Assembly (NCBI GenBank): GCA_900315245.1
Contig: OMYJ01000006.1
Span: forward strand, 1-64,000
DNA length: 64,000 nucleotides
Origin: an uncultured Bacteroidales bacterium
GTDB taxonomy: Bacteria > Bacteroidota > Bacteroidia > Bacteroidales > WCHB1-69
Direction: 5' to 3'
Part shown: one piece after another, positions 16,909 to 26,020 of the stretch
How the letters are laid out: each line of letters starts with the position of its first letter
How positions within the stretch are numbered: position 1 is the first letter of the stretch
Made by a program: the position numbers and the translations under genes
The notes under the pieces: generated by a model
What the model was told of the DNA's origin: nothing
Database searches by the model: none
What the model saw: only the letters and a program-made list of their open reading frames with translations

Positions 16909-19900
16909 CTACTCTCTCTCCACCGCCTCCCGCATCTTCCCCAACCAATGGTACGCCGCCTTGAACGTCGGGATGTTGTGGATGCTGCAGACCAGCTTGT
17001 GGTTGGCCTCCTTGAGCTGCACCACCGGGTGGTTCGCCTGCATGAACAAAAGGAATTTGCCGAATTCGTCGGACTGGAAGTAGGGGGAGTGCGAGTTGCC
17101 GGTGAAGTAGCCGTGGAAGACCTTCTTCTTCAAAACAATTTTCTCGAAGTGGAGGTCGGCGGCGAGCATCCGCAACGGGATGGTCTGCATCAACTCCTCG
17201 GTTTCGCGCGGCATCGGCCCGAAAATGTCGGTGATTTTCTTGCGGAAATCCTCCAGCTTCTGCGGATCCCGTATGGATTCCAACTCCTTGTAGAGGTTCA
17301 TGCGCTCGGTGACGTTGGAGATGTACGTGGAGGGGAACAGCGCCTCGATGTCGGTTTCCAACGAGCACTCCCGGCGCAACAACGCGCTGTTGTCGGCCAT
17401 CTGCAGGTCGCCAAGACCCTCGTCGCCGGCGTCTTTCATCTCCTGGATGGCCTCGTTGAGGATTTTCTGGTACATGTCGTAGCCCATCTCGTTGATGAAG
17501 CCGCTCTGGTCGGCGCCGAGGATGTCGCCGGCACCGCGGATGTCCAAGTCGCGCAGGGCGATGTGGATGCCGCTGCCGATGTCGCTGAACTGCTCGATGG
17601 CTTGCAACCGCTTGCGCGCCTGGTCGTTGAGGGTGTCCCACGGCTTGATGAAGAGGTAGCAGTAGGCCTTCTGGTTGTTGCGGCCCACGCGCCCGCGCAG
17701 CTGGTGCAGCACGTTCAACGCGAAGTTCTGCGCGTCGTTGATGATCATCGTGTTGGCGTTCACGATGTCCAAGCCGGACTCCACAATCGTGGTGGAAACC
17801 AGCACGTCGTACTCGCCATTGATGAACTGCGTCATGATCTTTTCGAGCTGGTCGCCTTCCATCTGACCATGCCCGATAGCCACTCTCGCCTTCGGAACCA
17901 ATCGTTGAATTAATCCCGCTAATTCTTTGATATTCTGGATTTTGTTATGGATGACAAATACCTGTCCACCGCGGTCCAGCTCATACTGGATAGCGTCGCG
18001 CATGATGTCTTCATCGAAGACGTGCACCTGCGTGTCGATGGGCTGGCGGTTGGGCGGGGGAGTGGTGATCACGGAGATGTCGCGGGCCCCGATGAGCGAG
18101 AACTGCAGCGTGCGCGGGATCGGAGTCGCCGACATCGTGAGGGTGTCGATGGTGGTGCGCATCTCGCGGATTTTCTCTTTCGCGGCCACCCCGAACTTCT
18201 GCTCTTCATCGATAATGAGCAATCCCAAATCCTTGAAAACCACGTCTTTGCTTAAAATCCGGTGCGTGCCGATGAGGATATCGACTTTGCCCTCTTTCAC
18301 ACCCTTCAGCGTCTCTTTGATCTCTTTCGTGCTTTTGAACCGGTTGATATACGCGATGTTACACGGCATGTTGGCCAAACGCTCGCTGAAGGTGTAGTAG
18401 TGTTGCATGGAGAGCACGGTGGTGGGCACTAACACGGCCACCTGCTTGCTGTCGCACACGGCCTTGAACGCCGCGCGGATGGCGATTTCAGTCTTGCCGA
18501 AGCCCACGTCACCGCAAATGAGGCGGTCCATCGGGTGGTCGCTTTCCATGTCGGCCTTCACCTCGGCCAGGGTCTTGATCTGGTCAGGGGTGTCTTCGTA
18601 GATGAACGACGACTCCAGCGTGCTTTGCAGGAAGTTGTCGGGCGAGAAGGCGAACCCTTTCTTGGCCTTGCGCTCGGAGTAGAGCTTGATCAGGTCGATG
18701 GCTAACTCCTTGACCCGCTTCTTGGTACGCTCCTTGAGCTTCTCCCAGCTGCCGGAGCTGAGGCGGTGGATGGTCGGCGGTGTGCCCTCCTTGCCGACGT
18801 ATTTGCTGATTTTGTGCAGCGCATGGATGCTCAGGTAGAGCGTGTCGCCGTCTTTGTAGCTGATTTTGATGACTTCCTGAGTGCTGTCGCCCATCTGCAT
18901 CTTCTGCAAACCCTCGTAAACACCGATGCCATGGTCGATGTGGGTGACGTAATCGCCGGGTTGCAGGTCGTATATCTCCCTGAGTGTCAGGGCTTCGCTC
19001 TTCTTGTATCGGTCGCGCAAAACCATCCGTTGGAACTTGTTCCAGAACTGATGGTCGGTGTAGAGCGCGATTTTATGGTCTGCGTCGGTGAACCCCTCGT
19101 GCAGCACCTCGCGCAACGGCGTGTAGAGCTGCTCGATCTTGTATGCGGCATCGTTCTGACGGTTGTACTTGCCGAGGATGTCGAGCATCACCTTGTAGAG
19201 ACGGTCGAGCTGCGACTGCGTCTCCGACAGGAAATAATTCTGGATGCCATGTTCCAGATTCCCAATCCATTCCAGCAGCAGGTAGTCGAAACTCTTGTCA
19301 AAGTCGTGCTGCGGCTGCATGTTAAAGTCCAACGAGAAAGAAGGTGATTCGATCTCAGAGGTGTTGACATACACCCGCTGGAAATTCGCCACCTCTTTCA
19401 GGAAGGTTTTCTTGTTGATAAGAGGAATTTCATTTTCAGCAAAATATTCATTATCAACAATATCCTGATAAGCTGTGTGGATGGTGGAGGCAATGTTGGC
19501 GGCGTGCATCTGCCATACGACCGTGTTTTCCGGCAGCACGGAGAGGAGCGGCACGCGCTCACTGTTTCCGGACTCCTTCTGCGAAATCGGGGTCATGATG
19601 TAGATCTGATCCACCTCTCGCACAGAGAGTTGCGTCTCGGGATTGAAGAAGCGGATGGAGTCAATGCGGTCGCCCTCGAACTCGATACGGATGGGATATT
19701 CCTCGGAATAGGAGAAAATGTCGAAGATGTTACCGCGCCATGCGAACTGCCCAGGTTCATAGACGAAGTCCTCGGGCAGGTATTCCAATTCGTAGAGTTT
19801 GTTGAGGAAATCGTCAGTGAGGATTTCCTCGCCACGCTTTACGGAGAAGGATTTCCTGTCGATATAATCTTGGGTGACAACGGTTTCCGCCACGCCTTCG

Positions 19901-20301
19901 GGATAGGAGACGAGGATAAGTGGCTGCGCGTCGGGCATCGACAGTTTGTGGAGGATCTCGGCGCGGAGTTTCACGTTGGAGGAGTCTGTTTCGCTCCAGC
20001 GGCTGTTGCGCTTGTAAGACGACGGCAGGTAGAGCACTCTCTTGTCCTGCAGGGTGTTACTGCGATCGTTGAGCAGCACTTCCATGTCGCTGTAGAAGAA
20101 GGCGGCCTCCTCGCTGTCGCGGAAGACGAACAGTTGGAGATTGGGGATTTGTTCGGCCACGGGGGCCGCGATGAAGGCAAGTGCGGAGCCTTTTACGCCA
20201 TTTATGGCAATAACCGAATCAGAGGCATTGGCTTTCAACGAATGCACAAGCGACTCTGATTCAGCACGATAGTATCTCTTTTTAAGTTCTTCTAACGTCA
20301 T
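16909..20301 (-). CDS. mfd: Transcription-repair coupling factor Mfd
   Basis: A 1,130-residue ATP-dependent DNA translocase that removes RNA polymerase stalled at lesions and recruits UvrA. In order: an N-terminal UvrB-like region; the RNA polymerase-interacting CarD-like domain (LQPGDYVTHIDHGIGVYEGL, about residue 449); Walker A CGDVGFGKTE (about 598) and DEEQKFG (about 697) of the RecG-like motor; the second motor lobe with GQLRGRVGR-type sequence (HQLRGRVGRNNQKAYCYL); and the TRCF C-terminal domain (about 1003-1113). ATG 20301 is chosen because the longer reading runs through the likely promoter. UvrA is encoded at 35659-38496. Confidence 0.97.
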   Translation of the reverse strand: MTLEELKKRYYRAESESLVHSLKANASDSVIAINGVKGSALAFIAAPVAEQIPNLQLFVFRDSEEAAFFYSDMEVLLNDRSNTLQDKRVLYLPSSYKRNSRWSETDSSNVKLRAEILHKLSMPDAQPLILVSYPEGVAETVVTQDYIDRKSFSVKRGEEILTDDFLNKLYELEYLPEDFVYEPGQFAWRGNIFDIFSYSEEYPIRIEFEGDRIDSIRFFNPETQLSVREVDQIYIMTPISQKESGNSERVPLLSVLPENTVVWQMHAANIASTIHTAYQDIVDNEYFAENEIPLINKKTFLKEVANFQRVYVNTSEIESPSFSLDFNMQPQHDFDKSFDYLLLEWIGNLEHGIQNYFLSETQSQLDRLYKVMLDILGKYNRQNDAAYKIEQLYTPLREVLHEGFTDADHKIALYTDHQFWNKFQRMVLRDRYKKSEALTLREIYDLQPGDYVTHIDHGIGVYEGLQKMQMGDSTQEVIKISYKDGDTLYLSIHALHKISKYVGKEGTPPTIHRLSSGSWEKLKERTKKRVKELAIDLIKLYSERKAKKGFAFSPDNFLQSTLESSFIYEDTPDQIKTLAEVKADMESDHPMDRLICGDVGFGKTEIAIRAAFKAVCDSKQVAVLVPTTVLSMQHYYTFSERLANMPCNIAYINRFKSTKEIKETLKGVKEGKVDILIGTHRILSKDVVFKDLGLLIIDEEQKFGVAAKEKIREMRTTIDTLTMSATPIPRTLQFSLIGARDISVITTPPPNRQPIDTQVHVFDEDIMRDAIQYELDRGGQVFVIHNKIQNIKELAGLIQRLVPKARVAIGHGQMEGDQLEKIMTQFINGEYDVLVSTTIVESGLDIVNANTMIINDAQNFALNVLHQLRGRVGRNNQKAYCYLFIKPWDTLNDQARKRLQAIEQFSDIGSGIHIALRDLDIRGAGDILGADQSGFINEMGYDMYQKILNEAIQEMKDAGDEGLGDLQMADNSALLRRECSLETDIEALFPSTYISNVTERMNLYKELESIRDPQKLEDFRKKITDIFGPMPRETEELMQTIPLRMLAADLHFEKIVLKKKVFHGYFTGNSHSPYFQSDEFGKFLLFMQANHPVVQLKEANHKLVCSIHNIPTFKAAYHWLGKMREAVERE

Positions 20302-20314
20302 AACAAATTCGGCG

Positions 20315-20322
20315 CGAAGATA
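20315..20322 (-). promoter_or_regulatory. Weak -7 box upstream of mfd
   Basis: TATCTTCG on the minus strand, one mismatch to TATCTTTG, 14 nt from the mfd start. Confidence 0.4.
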
Positions 20323-20375
20323 CAAAAAATGGCGGGTTAAAGCGTAATCCCCGAGGACGTAAGGTTAGTTCTGCT

Positions 20376-20954
20376 TTACAGCAGTATCAGCTCCTCCCGC
20401 TTTTCAATCTCCTTCAGCAATTGCAGGACAAACTCGCTGAGCGTGCCGGAAATATCGTGGACGCGTTGTTGCCAGGTGGCAAGGTCAACGTCTAAATGGT
20501 CTGAGACAATCTTGTAGGAAAGGTAAGGCTTCCCAAAATGCTTTGCAACGGTATAAAGCGCCGAGGATTCCATGTCGAAACAGTCGGCTTTTTCAGACAG
20601 CTGTTTCAGAAAATCGGCAGAATAGACTCTCGGGGAGACGAAGCAGTCAGAGGAGAAAAGTCTGGCGCCGGGGAGCTCCGGGAAGTAGGCTGGGGGAGTG
20701 TCGGTGAACATCGGGTGGTCGAGAAAATCCCTGCCGCCGGAGACGATTTCCGTGATATGCAGCAGACTTCCCACAGGGGCGGTGTTCGCACCCGCCGTGC
20801 CGATGTTGATGACCGTGAACTCTTCATCGCGGTGCTTGTCCATGAAATCCAGCATCGACTGTGTGGCGTTCTCCCGGCCGATGCCCGTCAGATGGACTTT
20901 TCCGCTGATCTGACGTACCTCTTCCTTTACAGCTGCAAAAAGGGCTATTTTCAT
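20376..20954 (-). CDS. Nucleosidase of the PNP/MTAN family
   Basis: A 192-residue protein of the purine nucleoside phosphorylase/MTA-SAH nucleosidase fold. IGTAGANTAPVG (glycine-rich strand), FDMESSALYTVA (substrate-binding ME pair, about 125-130) and YKIVSDHLD (catalytic aspartate near 150) are present. It probably hydrolyses the N-glycosidic bond of a purine nucleoside such as methylthioadenosine, S-adenosylhomocysteine or futalosine; the substrate cannot be fixed. It is shorter than classical MTAN (about 230). It has its own promoter and does not share one with mfd. Confidence 0.82.
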   Translation of the reverse strand: MKIALFAAVKEEVRQISGKVHLTGIGRENATQSMLDFMDKHRDEEFTVINIGTAGANTAPVGSLLHITEIVSGGRDFLDHPMFTDTPPAYFPELPGARLFSSDCFVSPRVYSADFLKQLSEKADCFDMESSALYTVAKHFGKPYLSYKIVSDHLDVDLATWQQRVHDISGTLSEFVLQLLKEIEKREELILL

Positions 20955-20979
20955 ATCGCTTAATACTCTTATTTTTCTG

Positions 20980-20987
20980 CAAAAATA
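20980..20987 (-). promoter_or_regulatory. -7 box of nucleosidase promoter
   Basis: TATTTTTG on the minus strand, 25 nt from the start codon. Confidence 0.65.
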
Positions 20988-21226
20988 CTATTTTTTGGAA
21001 TACCTTTTGTTGACGTGTTGCGATTTTTTCGCGATGATCGTGGAAAAGCAATGCCTCGAGAAAGACATTTTTTTAAGGTTTGTTCGATAATGACAGGCAT
21101 CAGTGCGAGTTATGTTATGACAATAAAAATTCTCACTTCTGAAAGTAGTTGAAATTATTAAAAAGCTTATTGATAATGAGTTGCGAAATAATCAAACTTA
21201 ATACGCATCATAACGGATTTTTTTTG

Positions 21227-21234
21227 TATTTTTG
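21227..21234 (+). promoter_or_regulatory. -7 box of CoA-transferase/Bcd-Etf promoter
   Basis: TATTTTTG; implies a leader of about 115 nt that contains the inverted heptamer arrays at 21254 and 21291. Confidence 0.65.
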
Positions 21235-21253
21235 CGGGTTGAATTAGTGAATG

Positions 21254-21318
21254 GTTATAGGTTATTGGTTATAGCTTATTGAAGCCAAAAGCTAATAGCC
21301 AATAGCCAATAGCTAAAA
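21254..21318. repeat. Facing heptamer arrays GGTTATW and GCCAATA
   Basis: Units GGTTATA/GGTTATT/GGTTATA at 21254-21274 and GCTAATA/GCCAATA/GCCAATA/GCTAAAA at 21291-21318. The second array is roughly the inverse complement of the first, so the leader RNA could fold back. Confidence 0.8.
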
Positions 21319-21354
21319 CAAGCAAGAACGGAACAAATTTAAATTTCTAACAAT

Positions 21355-22017
21355 ATGGACAAAAATCAAATGAGAGAAATCATCGCCAAGAGAGTCGCGA
21401 AAGAACTCCATGACGGCGATGTGGTGAATTTGGGAATCGGTCTGCCGACTATGGTTCCGAACTATCTGCCTAAGAACGTGAACGTTATCCTGCAATCGGA
21501 GAACGGTCTGCTCGGTATGGGCCCGACACCCGCCGAAGGTCAGGAAGACGACAACCTTGTGAACTCCGGCGGCGGCTACATCACCGCGCAACCCGGAGCC
21601 GTCTCCTTCAGCTCCGCCGACTCTTTCAGCATCATCCGCGGTGGTCACGTCGATGTGACGGTCCTCGGTGCCATGCAGGTCGATGAGCAGGGCGACCTCG
21701 CCAACTGGATGATCCCCGGCAAGCTTACCCCCGGTATGGGCGGCGCTATGGACCTCCTCGTGGGCGCCCGCAAGGTAATCCTCGCCATGGAGCACACCCA
21801 GAAAGGCAATCCTAAGATTCTGCATAAGTGCAACTTGCCGTTGACCGCCAAGGGTCAGGTGAACTTGATTGTCACCGAGATGGGTGTGATGGAAGTCACC
21901 GACAAAGGCATCGTCTTAACGGAAATTTATCCTGAGTTCACGGTCGAAGATGTGCAGGCAGCAACAGAGGCTACGCTGATCATTTCCCCGAACTTGAAAA
22001 AGATGGAAATTGATTAG
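21355..22017 (+). CDS. 3-oxoacid (acetoacetate/butyrate-type) CoA-transferase subunit B
   Basis: A 220-residue beta subunit of a family I CoA-transferase. The catalytic glutamate is E49 in SENGLLGMGP, and LGIGLPT and GGAMDLLVGA are family hallmarks. Such enzymes move CoA between acyl-CoA and acetate, acetoacetate or butyrate. It heads the cluster with butyryl-CoA dehydrogenase and Etf, suggesting a role in a butyrate-forming or reverse route. The partner subunit A is not beside it or elsewhere in this window, which is unusual. The stop codon shares a base with the heptamer array at 22017. Confidence 0.92.
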   Translation: MDKNQMREIIAKRVAKELHDGDVVNLGIGLPTMVPNYLPKNVNVILQSENGLLGMGPTPAEGQEDDNLVNSGGGYITAQPGAVSFSSADSFSIIRGGHVDVTVLGAMQVDEQGDLANWMIPGKLTPGMGGAMDLLVGARKVILAMEHTQKGNPKILHKCNLPLTAKGQVNLIVTEMGVMEVTDKGIVLTEIYPEFTVEDVQAATEATLIISPNLKKMEID

Positions 22018-22100
22018 GCAAAAGGCAAATGGCAAAAGGCAAAAGAAAACCAGATGGGAGGCATTACTATTTCCTGTTGCCTGTTGCCTTTTGCCTTGAT
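22017..22100. repeat. Facing heptamer arrays GGCAAAA and CCTGTTG
   Basis: Four GGCAAAA-type units at 22017-22044 and four CCTGTTG/CCTTTTG units at 22073-22100. The two are near inverse complements with a 28-nt spacer, so an imperfect hairpin can form between the CoA-transferase and Bcd genes. Confidence 0.88.
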
Positions 22101-22137
22101 ACGATAGAATGAATTAATAACAAAAACTTACGATAAA

Positions 22138-23277
22138 ATGGATTTTGGTTTTTCAAAAAGAGAAGAACTCTTCTTACAGATGATCCGCGAGTTTGCGGAG
22201 AACGAGGTCAAGCCGCTCGCCGCTGAAGTGGATGAGCAAGAGCGTTTCCCGATGGAGACGGTCGAGAAAATGGCCAAGATAGGAATCATGGGCATCCCTG
22301 TGCCGGTGGAATACGGCGGACAGGGCGGCACCAACCAGATGTATTCAATGGCCGTGGAGGAGCTCTCCCGCGTGTGCGCCACCACCGGTGTCATCGTGTC
22401 GGCTCACACCTCACTGTGTATCAACCCGATACTCGAATACGGAACGGAAGAACAAAAGATGAAATATGTGCCGAAGTTGGCTGCCGGTGAATGGATCGGA
22501 GCTTTCGGCCTCACGGAACCCAACGCCGGCACGGACGCTGCCATGCAGCAGACGACCGCCGTTCTGGATGGTGACGAGTGGGTGCTCAACGGCACGAAGA
22601 TCTTCATCACGAACGCCGGTTACGCGCATGTCTATGTGGTGATGGCCATGACCAACAAGGAAATGGGTACCCGCGGCATCTCCGCCTTCATCGTGGAGAA
22701 AGGCACACCCGGTTTCTCCATCGGCAAGAAGGAGAAGAAGATGGGTATCCGCGGCTCCGCCACCTGCGAGCTGATTTTTGAGAACTGCCGCATCCCGAAG
22801 GAGAACCTCCTCGGCGAACAGGGCAAGGGCTTCAAAATCGCCATGAACACGCTGAACGGCGGCCGTATCGGTATCGCCGCTCAAGCCCTCGGTATCGCGC
22901 AAGGCGCTTTGGATGAGACCGTTAAATACACGAAGGAGCGTAAACAGTTCGGTCGTGCCATCAGCGCGTTCCAGAACACGCAGTTCCAGCTGGCCAACTT
23001 GGACGCCAAGATCCAGGCCGCTCGTCTGCTGGTGCGCGAGGCTTCCTATAATAAAGATATGCACAAACCTTACGCCGTCGAGGCCGCCCGCTGCAAGCTG
23101 TTCGCTGCCGAGACTGCTATGGAGGTGACCACAAAGGCCGTGCAGTTCCATGGCGGTTACGGTTACACCCGCGAATATCCGGTGGAGCGCATGATGCGTG
23201 ACGCCAAGATCACCGAGATCTACGAAGGCACCTCAGAGGTCCAGAGAATGGTCATTGCCGGTAATTTATTCAAATAA
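22138..23277 (+). CDS. bcd: Short-chain acyl-CoA (butyryl-CoA) dehydrogenase
   Basis: A 379-residue flavin enzyme of full family length. It contains AFGLTEPNAGTDA and the WVLNGTKIFITNA flavin-binding strand. The C-terminal QFHGGYGYTREYPVERMMRDAKI is followed by IYEGTSEVQ, whose glutamate (about 365) is the catalytic base of short-chain dehydrogenases. It sits 18 nt before etfB and etfA, so the complex probably reduces crotonyl-CoA to butyryl-CoA and may bifurcate electrons to ferredoxin, as known for Bcd-EtfAB complexes of anaerobes. Chain-length preference and bifurcation are inferred. Confidence 0.94.
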   Translation: MDFGFSKREELFLQMIREFAENEVKPLAAEVDEQERFPMETVEKMAKIGIMGIPVPVEYGGQGGTNQMYSMAVEELSRVCATTGVIVSAHTSLCINPILEYGTEEQKMKYVPKLAAGEWIGAFGLTEPNAGTDAAMQQTTAVLDGDEWVLNGTKIFITNAGYAHVYVVMAMTNKEMGTRGISAFIVEKGTPGFSIGKKEKKMGIRGSATCELIFENCRIPKENLLGEQGKGFKIAMNTLNGGRIGIAAQALGIAQGALDETVKYTKERKQFGRAISAFQNTQFQLANLDAKIQAARLLVREASYNKDMHKPYAVEAARCKLFAAETAMEVTTKAVQFHGGYGYTREYPVERMMRDAKITEIYEGTSEVQRMVIAGNLFK

Positions 23278-23295
23278 TCAAGAACATAGAACATT

Positions 23296-24075
23296 ATGAA
23301 TATAGTAGTTTGTATCAAACAAGTTCCGAACACGAACGAAATCAAGATCAACCCCGAAACCGGGACGTTGATCCGCGACGGCGTGCCCAGCATCATGAAC
23401 CCCGATGACAAGGGCGGCCTCGAAATGGCCCTGCGCCTGAAAGACCAGTACGGCGCCAATGTCACCGTCATCACGATGGGACCGCCGCAAGCCGACGCCA
23501 TCCTCCGCGAGGCCTTCGCCATGGGTGCCGACCGCGCCATCCTGCTCACCGACCGCAAGTTCGCCGGCGCCGACACGCTGGCCACCTCTTACGCTTTGGC
23601 CGGTGCCATCAAGACCCTCGATTACGACTTGATCATCGCCGGTCGTCAGGCCATTGATGGCGACACCGCGCAGGTGGCTCCCGAAATGGCTGAGCATCTG
23701 GGACTTCCGCAGGTTTCCTACACCGTGGATCTCAAATACAACAACGGCCTTTGCTTGGTGAAGAAAGAGACGGAAGAGGGCTACCAGATGCTGGAAGTCC
23801 CCACACCGTGCGTGCTCACCGTGCTGGCCATCGCCAACCAACCGCGCTACATGAGCGTGAAGGGCATCATGGAAGCTTTCGACAAGGAGGTGGAAATCTG
23901 GACCGCCGACAAGATTGATGTCGATCCTAACCGCTTGGGTCTCAAGGGTTCCCCGACCCGCGTGAAGAAATCCTTCACCAAACCTCAGAAATCTCCCGGC
24001 CAAGTTTATGAAGTGGATGCGGAAGAAGCTGTCGGTATCATTATCAGCAAACTGAAAGAAAAATTCATTATCTAA
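23296..24075 (+). CDS. etfB: Electron transfer flavoprotein subunit beta
   Basis: A 259-residue EtfB. The N-terminus MNIVVCIKQVPNTNEIKINPETGTL, the ALRLKDQYGANVTVITMGP segment and AGRQAIDGDTAQVAPEMAE around the nucleotide-binding site are characteristic. It pairs with EtfA 18 nt downstream to carry electrons to or from butyryl-CoA dehydrogenase. The length and sequence style fit the anaerobe-type Etf that binds NADH at this subunit; that is an inference. Confidence 0.95.
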   Translation: MNIVVCIKQVPNTNEIKINPETGTLIRDGVPSIMNPDDKGGLEMALRLKDQYGANVTVITMGPPQADAILREAFAMGADRAILLTDRKFAGADTLATSYALAGAIKTLDYDLIIAGRQAIDGDTAQVAPEMAEHLGLPQVSYTVDLKYNNGLCLVKKETEEGYQMLEVPTPCVLTVLAIANQPRYMSVKGIMEAFDKEVEIWTADKIDVDPNRLGLKGSPTRVKKSFTKPQKSPGQVYEVDAEEAVGIIISKLKEKFII

Positions 24076-24093
24076 CCCCAAAACAACAGAAAA

Positions 24094-25104
24094 ATGGAAA
24101 AAACCGATTATAAAAACGTATTTGTATTCGCTGAACAACGTGACGGTGTCATCCAATCTGTTGCGTTGGAGCTGCTCGGCAAAGCCCATGAGCTGGCTGG
24201 TGTGCTGAATGAGAAGGTGGTGGCCGTCCTCCCCGGACACAACATCACCAAGCACGCCCAGATGCTCATCGAATATGGTGCCGATGAAGTCATCTGCATC
24301 GACGAGCCCGAATTAAAAGACTATCTCACAGAACAATACGCACAAACCATCTGTCAGGTGGTGAACAAATTCAAACCCAGCATCTTGATGATCGGCGCCA
24401 CGACTATCGGTCGTGACCTTGGTCCTCGTTTGGCTGCCCGTCTCACCACCGGCCTCACCGCCGACTGCACCCGCTTGGAGATTTCCGAGGAGGGTGAGCT
24501 GATGATGACCCGTCCGGCTTTCGGCGGCAACCTGATGGCCACGATTATGTGTACAGAGCATCGTCCGCAGATGTCCACCGTGCGTCCCGGCGTGATGCAG
24601 AAGATGACCCGCGACGCCAACCGCAAGGGTAACGTCATCACCTTCAAACCCGAATTCGACAAGAGCAAGTTCCTCGTCCGCATGGTCGAGAACGTGAAGG
24701 TTGACAAGGGCAAAGTCGATATCACCGACGCGAAGGTGCTCGTTTCCGGTGGCCGCGGTGTCGGTTGCAAGGAAGGCTTCGAGAAGTTGCAAGCTCTCGC
24801 AGACGTGTTCCCGAACGCGGAGGTTTCCTCCTCCCGCGCCATGGTGGATGCCGGCATCATCGACCACGACCGTCAGGTGGGTCAGACCGGAAAGACTGTG
24901 CGTCCCGACCTCTATTTCGCCCTCGGTATCTCCGGTGCCATCCAGCACTTGGCCGGTATGGAGGAGTCCGATTTCATCATCGCCGTCAACAAAGACAAGT
25001 TCGCGCCCATCTTTTCGGTGGCCGACCTGGGTATTGTATGCGACCTGAACAAGGTGGTGCCGTTGTTGACCACGCGTTTGGCTGCTGAAATCGAGAAGAA
25101 ATAA
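24094..25104 (+). CDS. etfA: Electron transfer flavoprotein subunit alpha
   Basis: A 336-residue EtfA. The C-terminal FAD domain has VSGGRGVG, SSSRAMVDAGIIDHDRQVGQ, TGKTVRPDLYFALGISGAIQH and the final IIAVNKDKFAPIFSVADLGIV block, all conserved in the family. It forms a heterodimer with EtfB and serves butyryl-CoA dehydrogenase encoded just upstream. A perfect 32-bp palindrome follows 16 nt after its stop. Confidence 0.95.
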   Translation: MEKTDYKNVFVFAEQRDGVIQSVALELLGKAHELAGVLNEKVVAVLPGHNITKHAQMLIEYGADEVICIDEPELKDYLTEQYAQTICQVVNKFKPSILMIGATTIGRDLGPRLAARLTTGLTADCTRLEISEEGELMMTRPAFGGNLMATIMCTEHRPQMSTVRPGVMQKMTRDANRKGNVITFKPEFDKSKFLVRMVENVKVDKGKVDITDAKVLVSGGRGVGCKEGFEKLQALADVFPNAEVSSSRAMVDAGIIDHDRQVGQTGKTVRPDLYFALGISGAIQHLAGMEESDFIIAVNKDKFAPIFSVADLGIVCDLNKVVPLLTTRLAAEIEKK

Positions 25105-25120
25105 TTACGATAAACTCACG

Positions 25121-25152
25121 TTGTAGAGACGCAAAATTTTGCGTCTCTACAA
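25121..25152. repeat. 32-bp perfect palindrome downstream of etfA
   Basis: TTGTAGAGACGCAAAA followed at once by its inverse complement. The outer GTAGAGACG resembles GTAGGGGCG of the elements at 6670 and 45293. It may also end transcription of the etf operon. Confidence 0.92.
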
Positions 25153-25174
25153 TTGTGTATATACGATTAGATTG

Positions 25175-25831
25175 ATGATCGAGGTCAAAGAAATCGAGAA
25201 ATCCTACGGCAGTCTGCAGGTCCTGAAAAAGGTTTCCCTGTCGATAGAGAACAGCAAAGTCGTGACGATTGTCGGTCCTTCCGGGGCCGGCAAATCGACG
25301 TTGTTGCACATCATCGGCACGTTGGACAAGCCGGATAGGGGAGAGGTGGTCATTGACGGCGTGAATCTCAACAGTTTGTCCGACGACAAGCTGGCGGAGT
25401 TCCGAAACCGGCATATCGGTTTCGTCTATCAGTTCCACCATCTGTTGCCCGAGTTCACGGCGCTGGAGAACGTGGCGATGCCCGCGCTCATCGCCGGAAA
25501 AAGCCGTAAGGAAGCCTTCAAACGAGCGCAGGAACTTCTTGATTTTCTGAAACTTGCTGATAGGGTAGGGCACAAACCCGCGCAATTGTCGGGAGGGGAG
25601 CAGCAACGTGTTTCTGTGGCCCGTGCCTTGATGAACAACCCTGAGCTGATCCTCGCCGACGAGCCCTCCGGCAATCTCGACACCGAGAACGCCCGCAAGC
25701 TCCACGACCTCTTCTTCGTCCTCCGCGACACCTTCAAGCAGACCTTCCTCATCGTTACGCACAATGAAGAATTGGCGCAGTTGTCGGATCGGAAGATTGT
25801 GTTGCAAGACGGAAGAGTAATTGATAATTGA
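25175..25831 (+). CDS. lolD: LolD-type ABC transporter ATP-binding protein
   Basis: A 218-residue ATPase with Walker [11 protein letters not shown]-loop [17 protein letters not shown], signature LSGGEQQR and Walker [13 protein letters not shown]. The sequence is of the LolD/MacB class, which powers release of lipoproteins from, or export across, the inner membrane. The membrane partner is not adjacent. ATG 25175 matches the family start; the longer reading passes through the palindrome. The last codons and stop (IDN) are made by the heptamer array at 25821. Confidence 0.9.
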   Translation: MIEVKEIEKSYGSLQVLKKVSLSIENSKVVTIVGPSGAGKSTLLHIIGTLDKPDRGEVVIDGVNLNSLSDDKLAEFRNRHIGFVYQFHHLLPEFTALENVAMPALIAGKSRKEAFKRAQELLDFLKLADRVGHKPAQLSGGEQQRVSVARALMNNPELILADEPSGNLDTENARKLHDLFFVLRDTFKQTFLIVTHNEELAQLSDRKIVLQDGRVIDN

Positions 25832-25848
25832 TAATGGATAATTGATAA
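25821..25848. repeat. Heptamer array (TTGATAA)x4 overlapping lolD end
   Basis: Units TTGATAA, TTGATAA, TGGATAA, TTGATAA in phase. It covers the lolD stop at 25829-25831. It is the same unit as at 9196. Confidence 0.92.
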
Positions 25849-25927
25849 TGAAAGTGGTTAGTAGTAGTTGCCTCTTTTTTTAGTTTTAGGAGGAGGTAAC
25901 GTAAAAGCCCAAATATTTTGATAATTA

Positions 25928-26001
25928 TTCCTTGAGCAGCCTCGAAGAGGCAAGACGCGCGAAGCGCAATTAACCCCACATAAGCGAAGTGCAGTGTGGG
26001 G
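25928..26001 (+). repeat. Dispersed intergenic repeat, copy A
   Basis: Begins TTCCTTGAGCAGCC, has a short stem (GCCTCGAAGAGGC), then AACCCCACATAAGCGAAG and ends GCAGTGTGGGG. An inverted copy lies at 46113-46178 and a half copy at 39437-39464. Confidence 0.8.
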
Positions 26002-26020
26002 CAAACAGAAACGAAAAACA

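Larger units (their letters stand above)
20955..21354. other. Divergent intergenic region
   Basis: Holds the nucleosidase promoter (minus), the CoA-transferase promoter (plus, 21227-21234) and two heptamer arrays inside the CoA-transferase leader. No gene is seen. Confidence 0.6.

Noticed and set aside
16885..20259. Large open frames on the plus strand opposite mfd
   Set aside because: Valine/histidine/aspartate-rich shadow translations caused by the codon use of mfd; no motif.
24060..25160. Riboswitch between etfA and lolD
   Set aside because: The only structure is the palindrome at 25121-25152, which belongs to the repeat family; no riboswitch core is seen.
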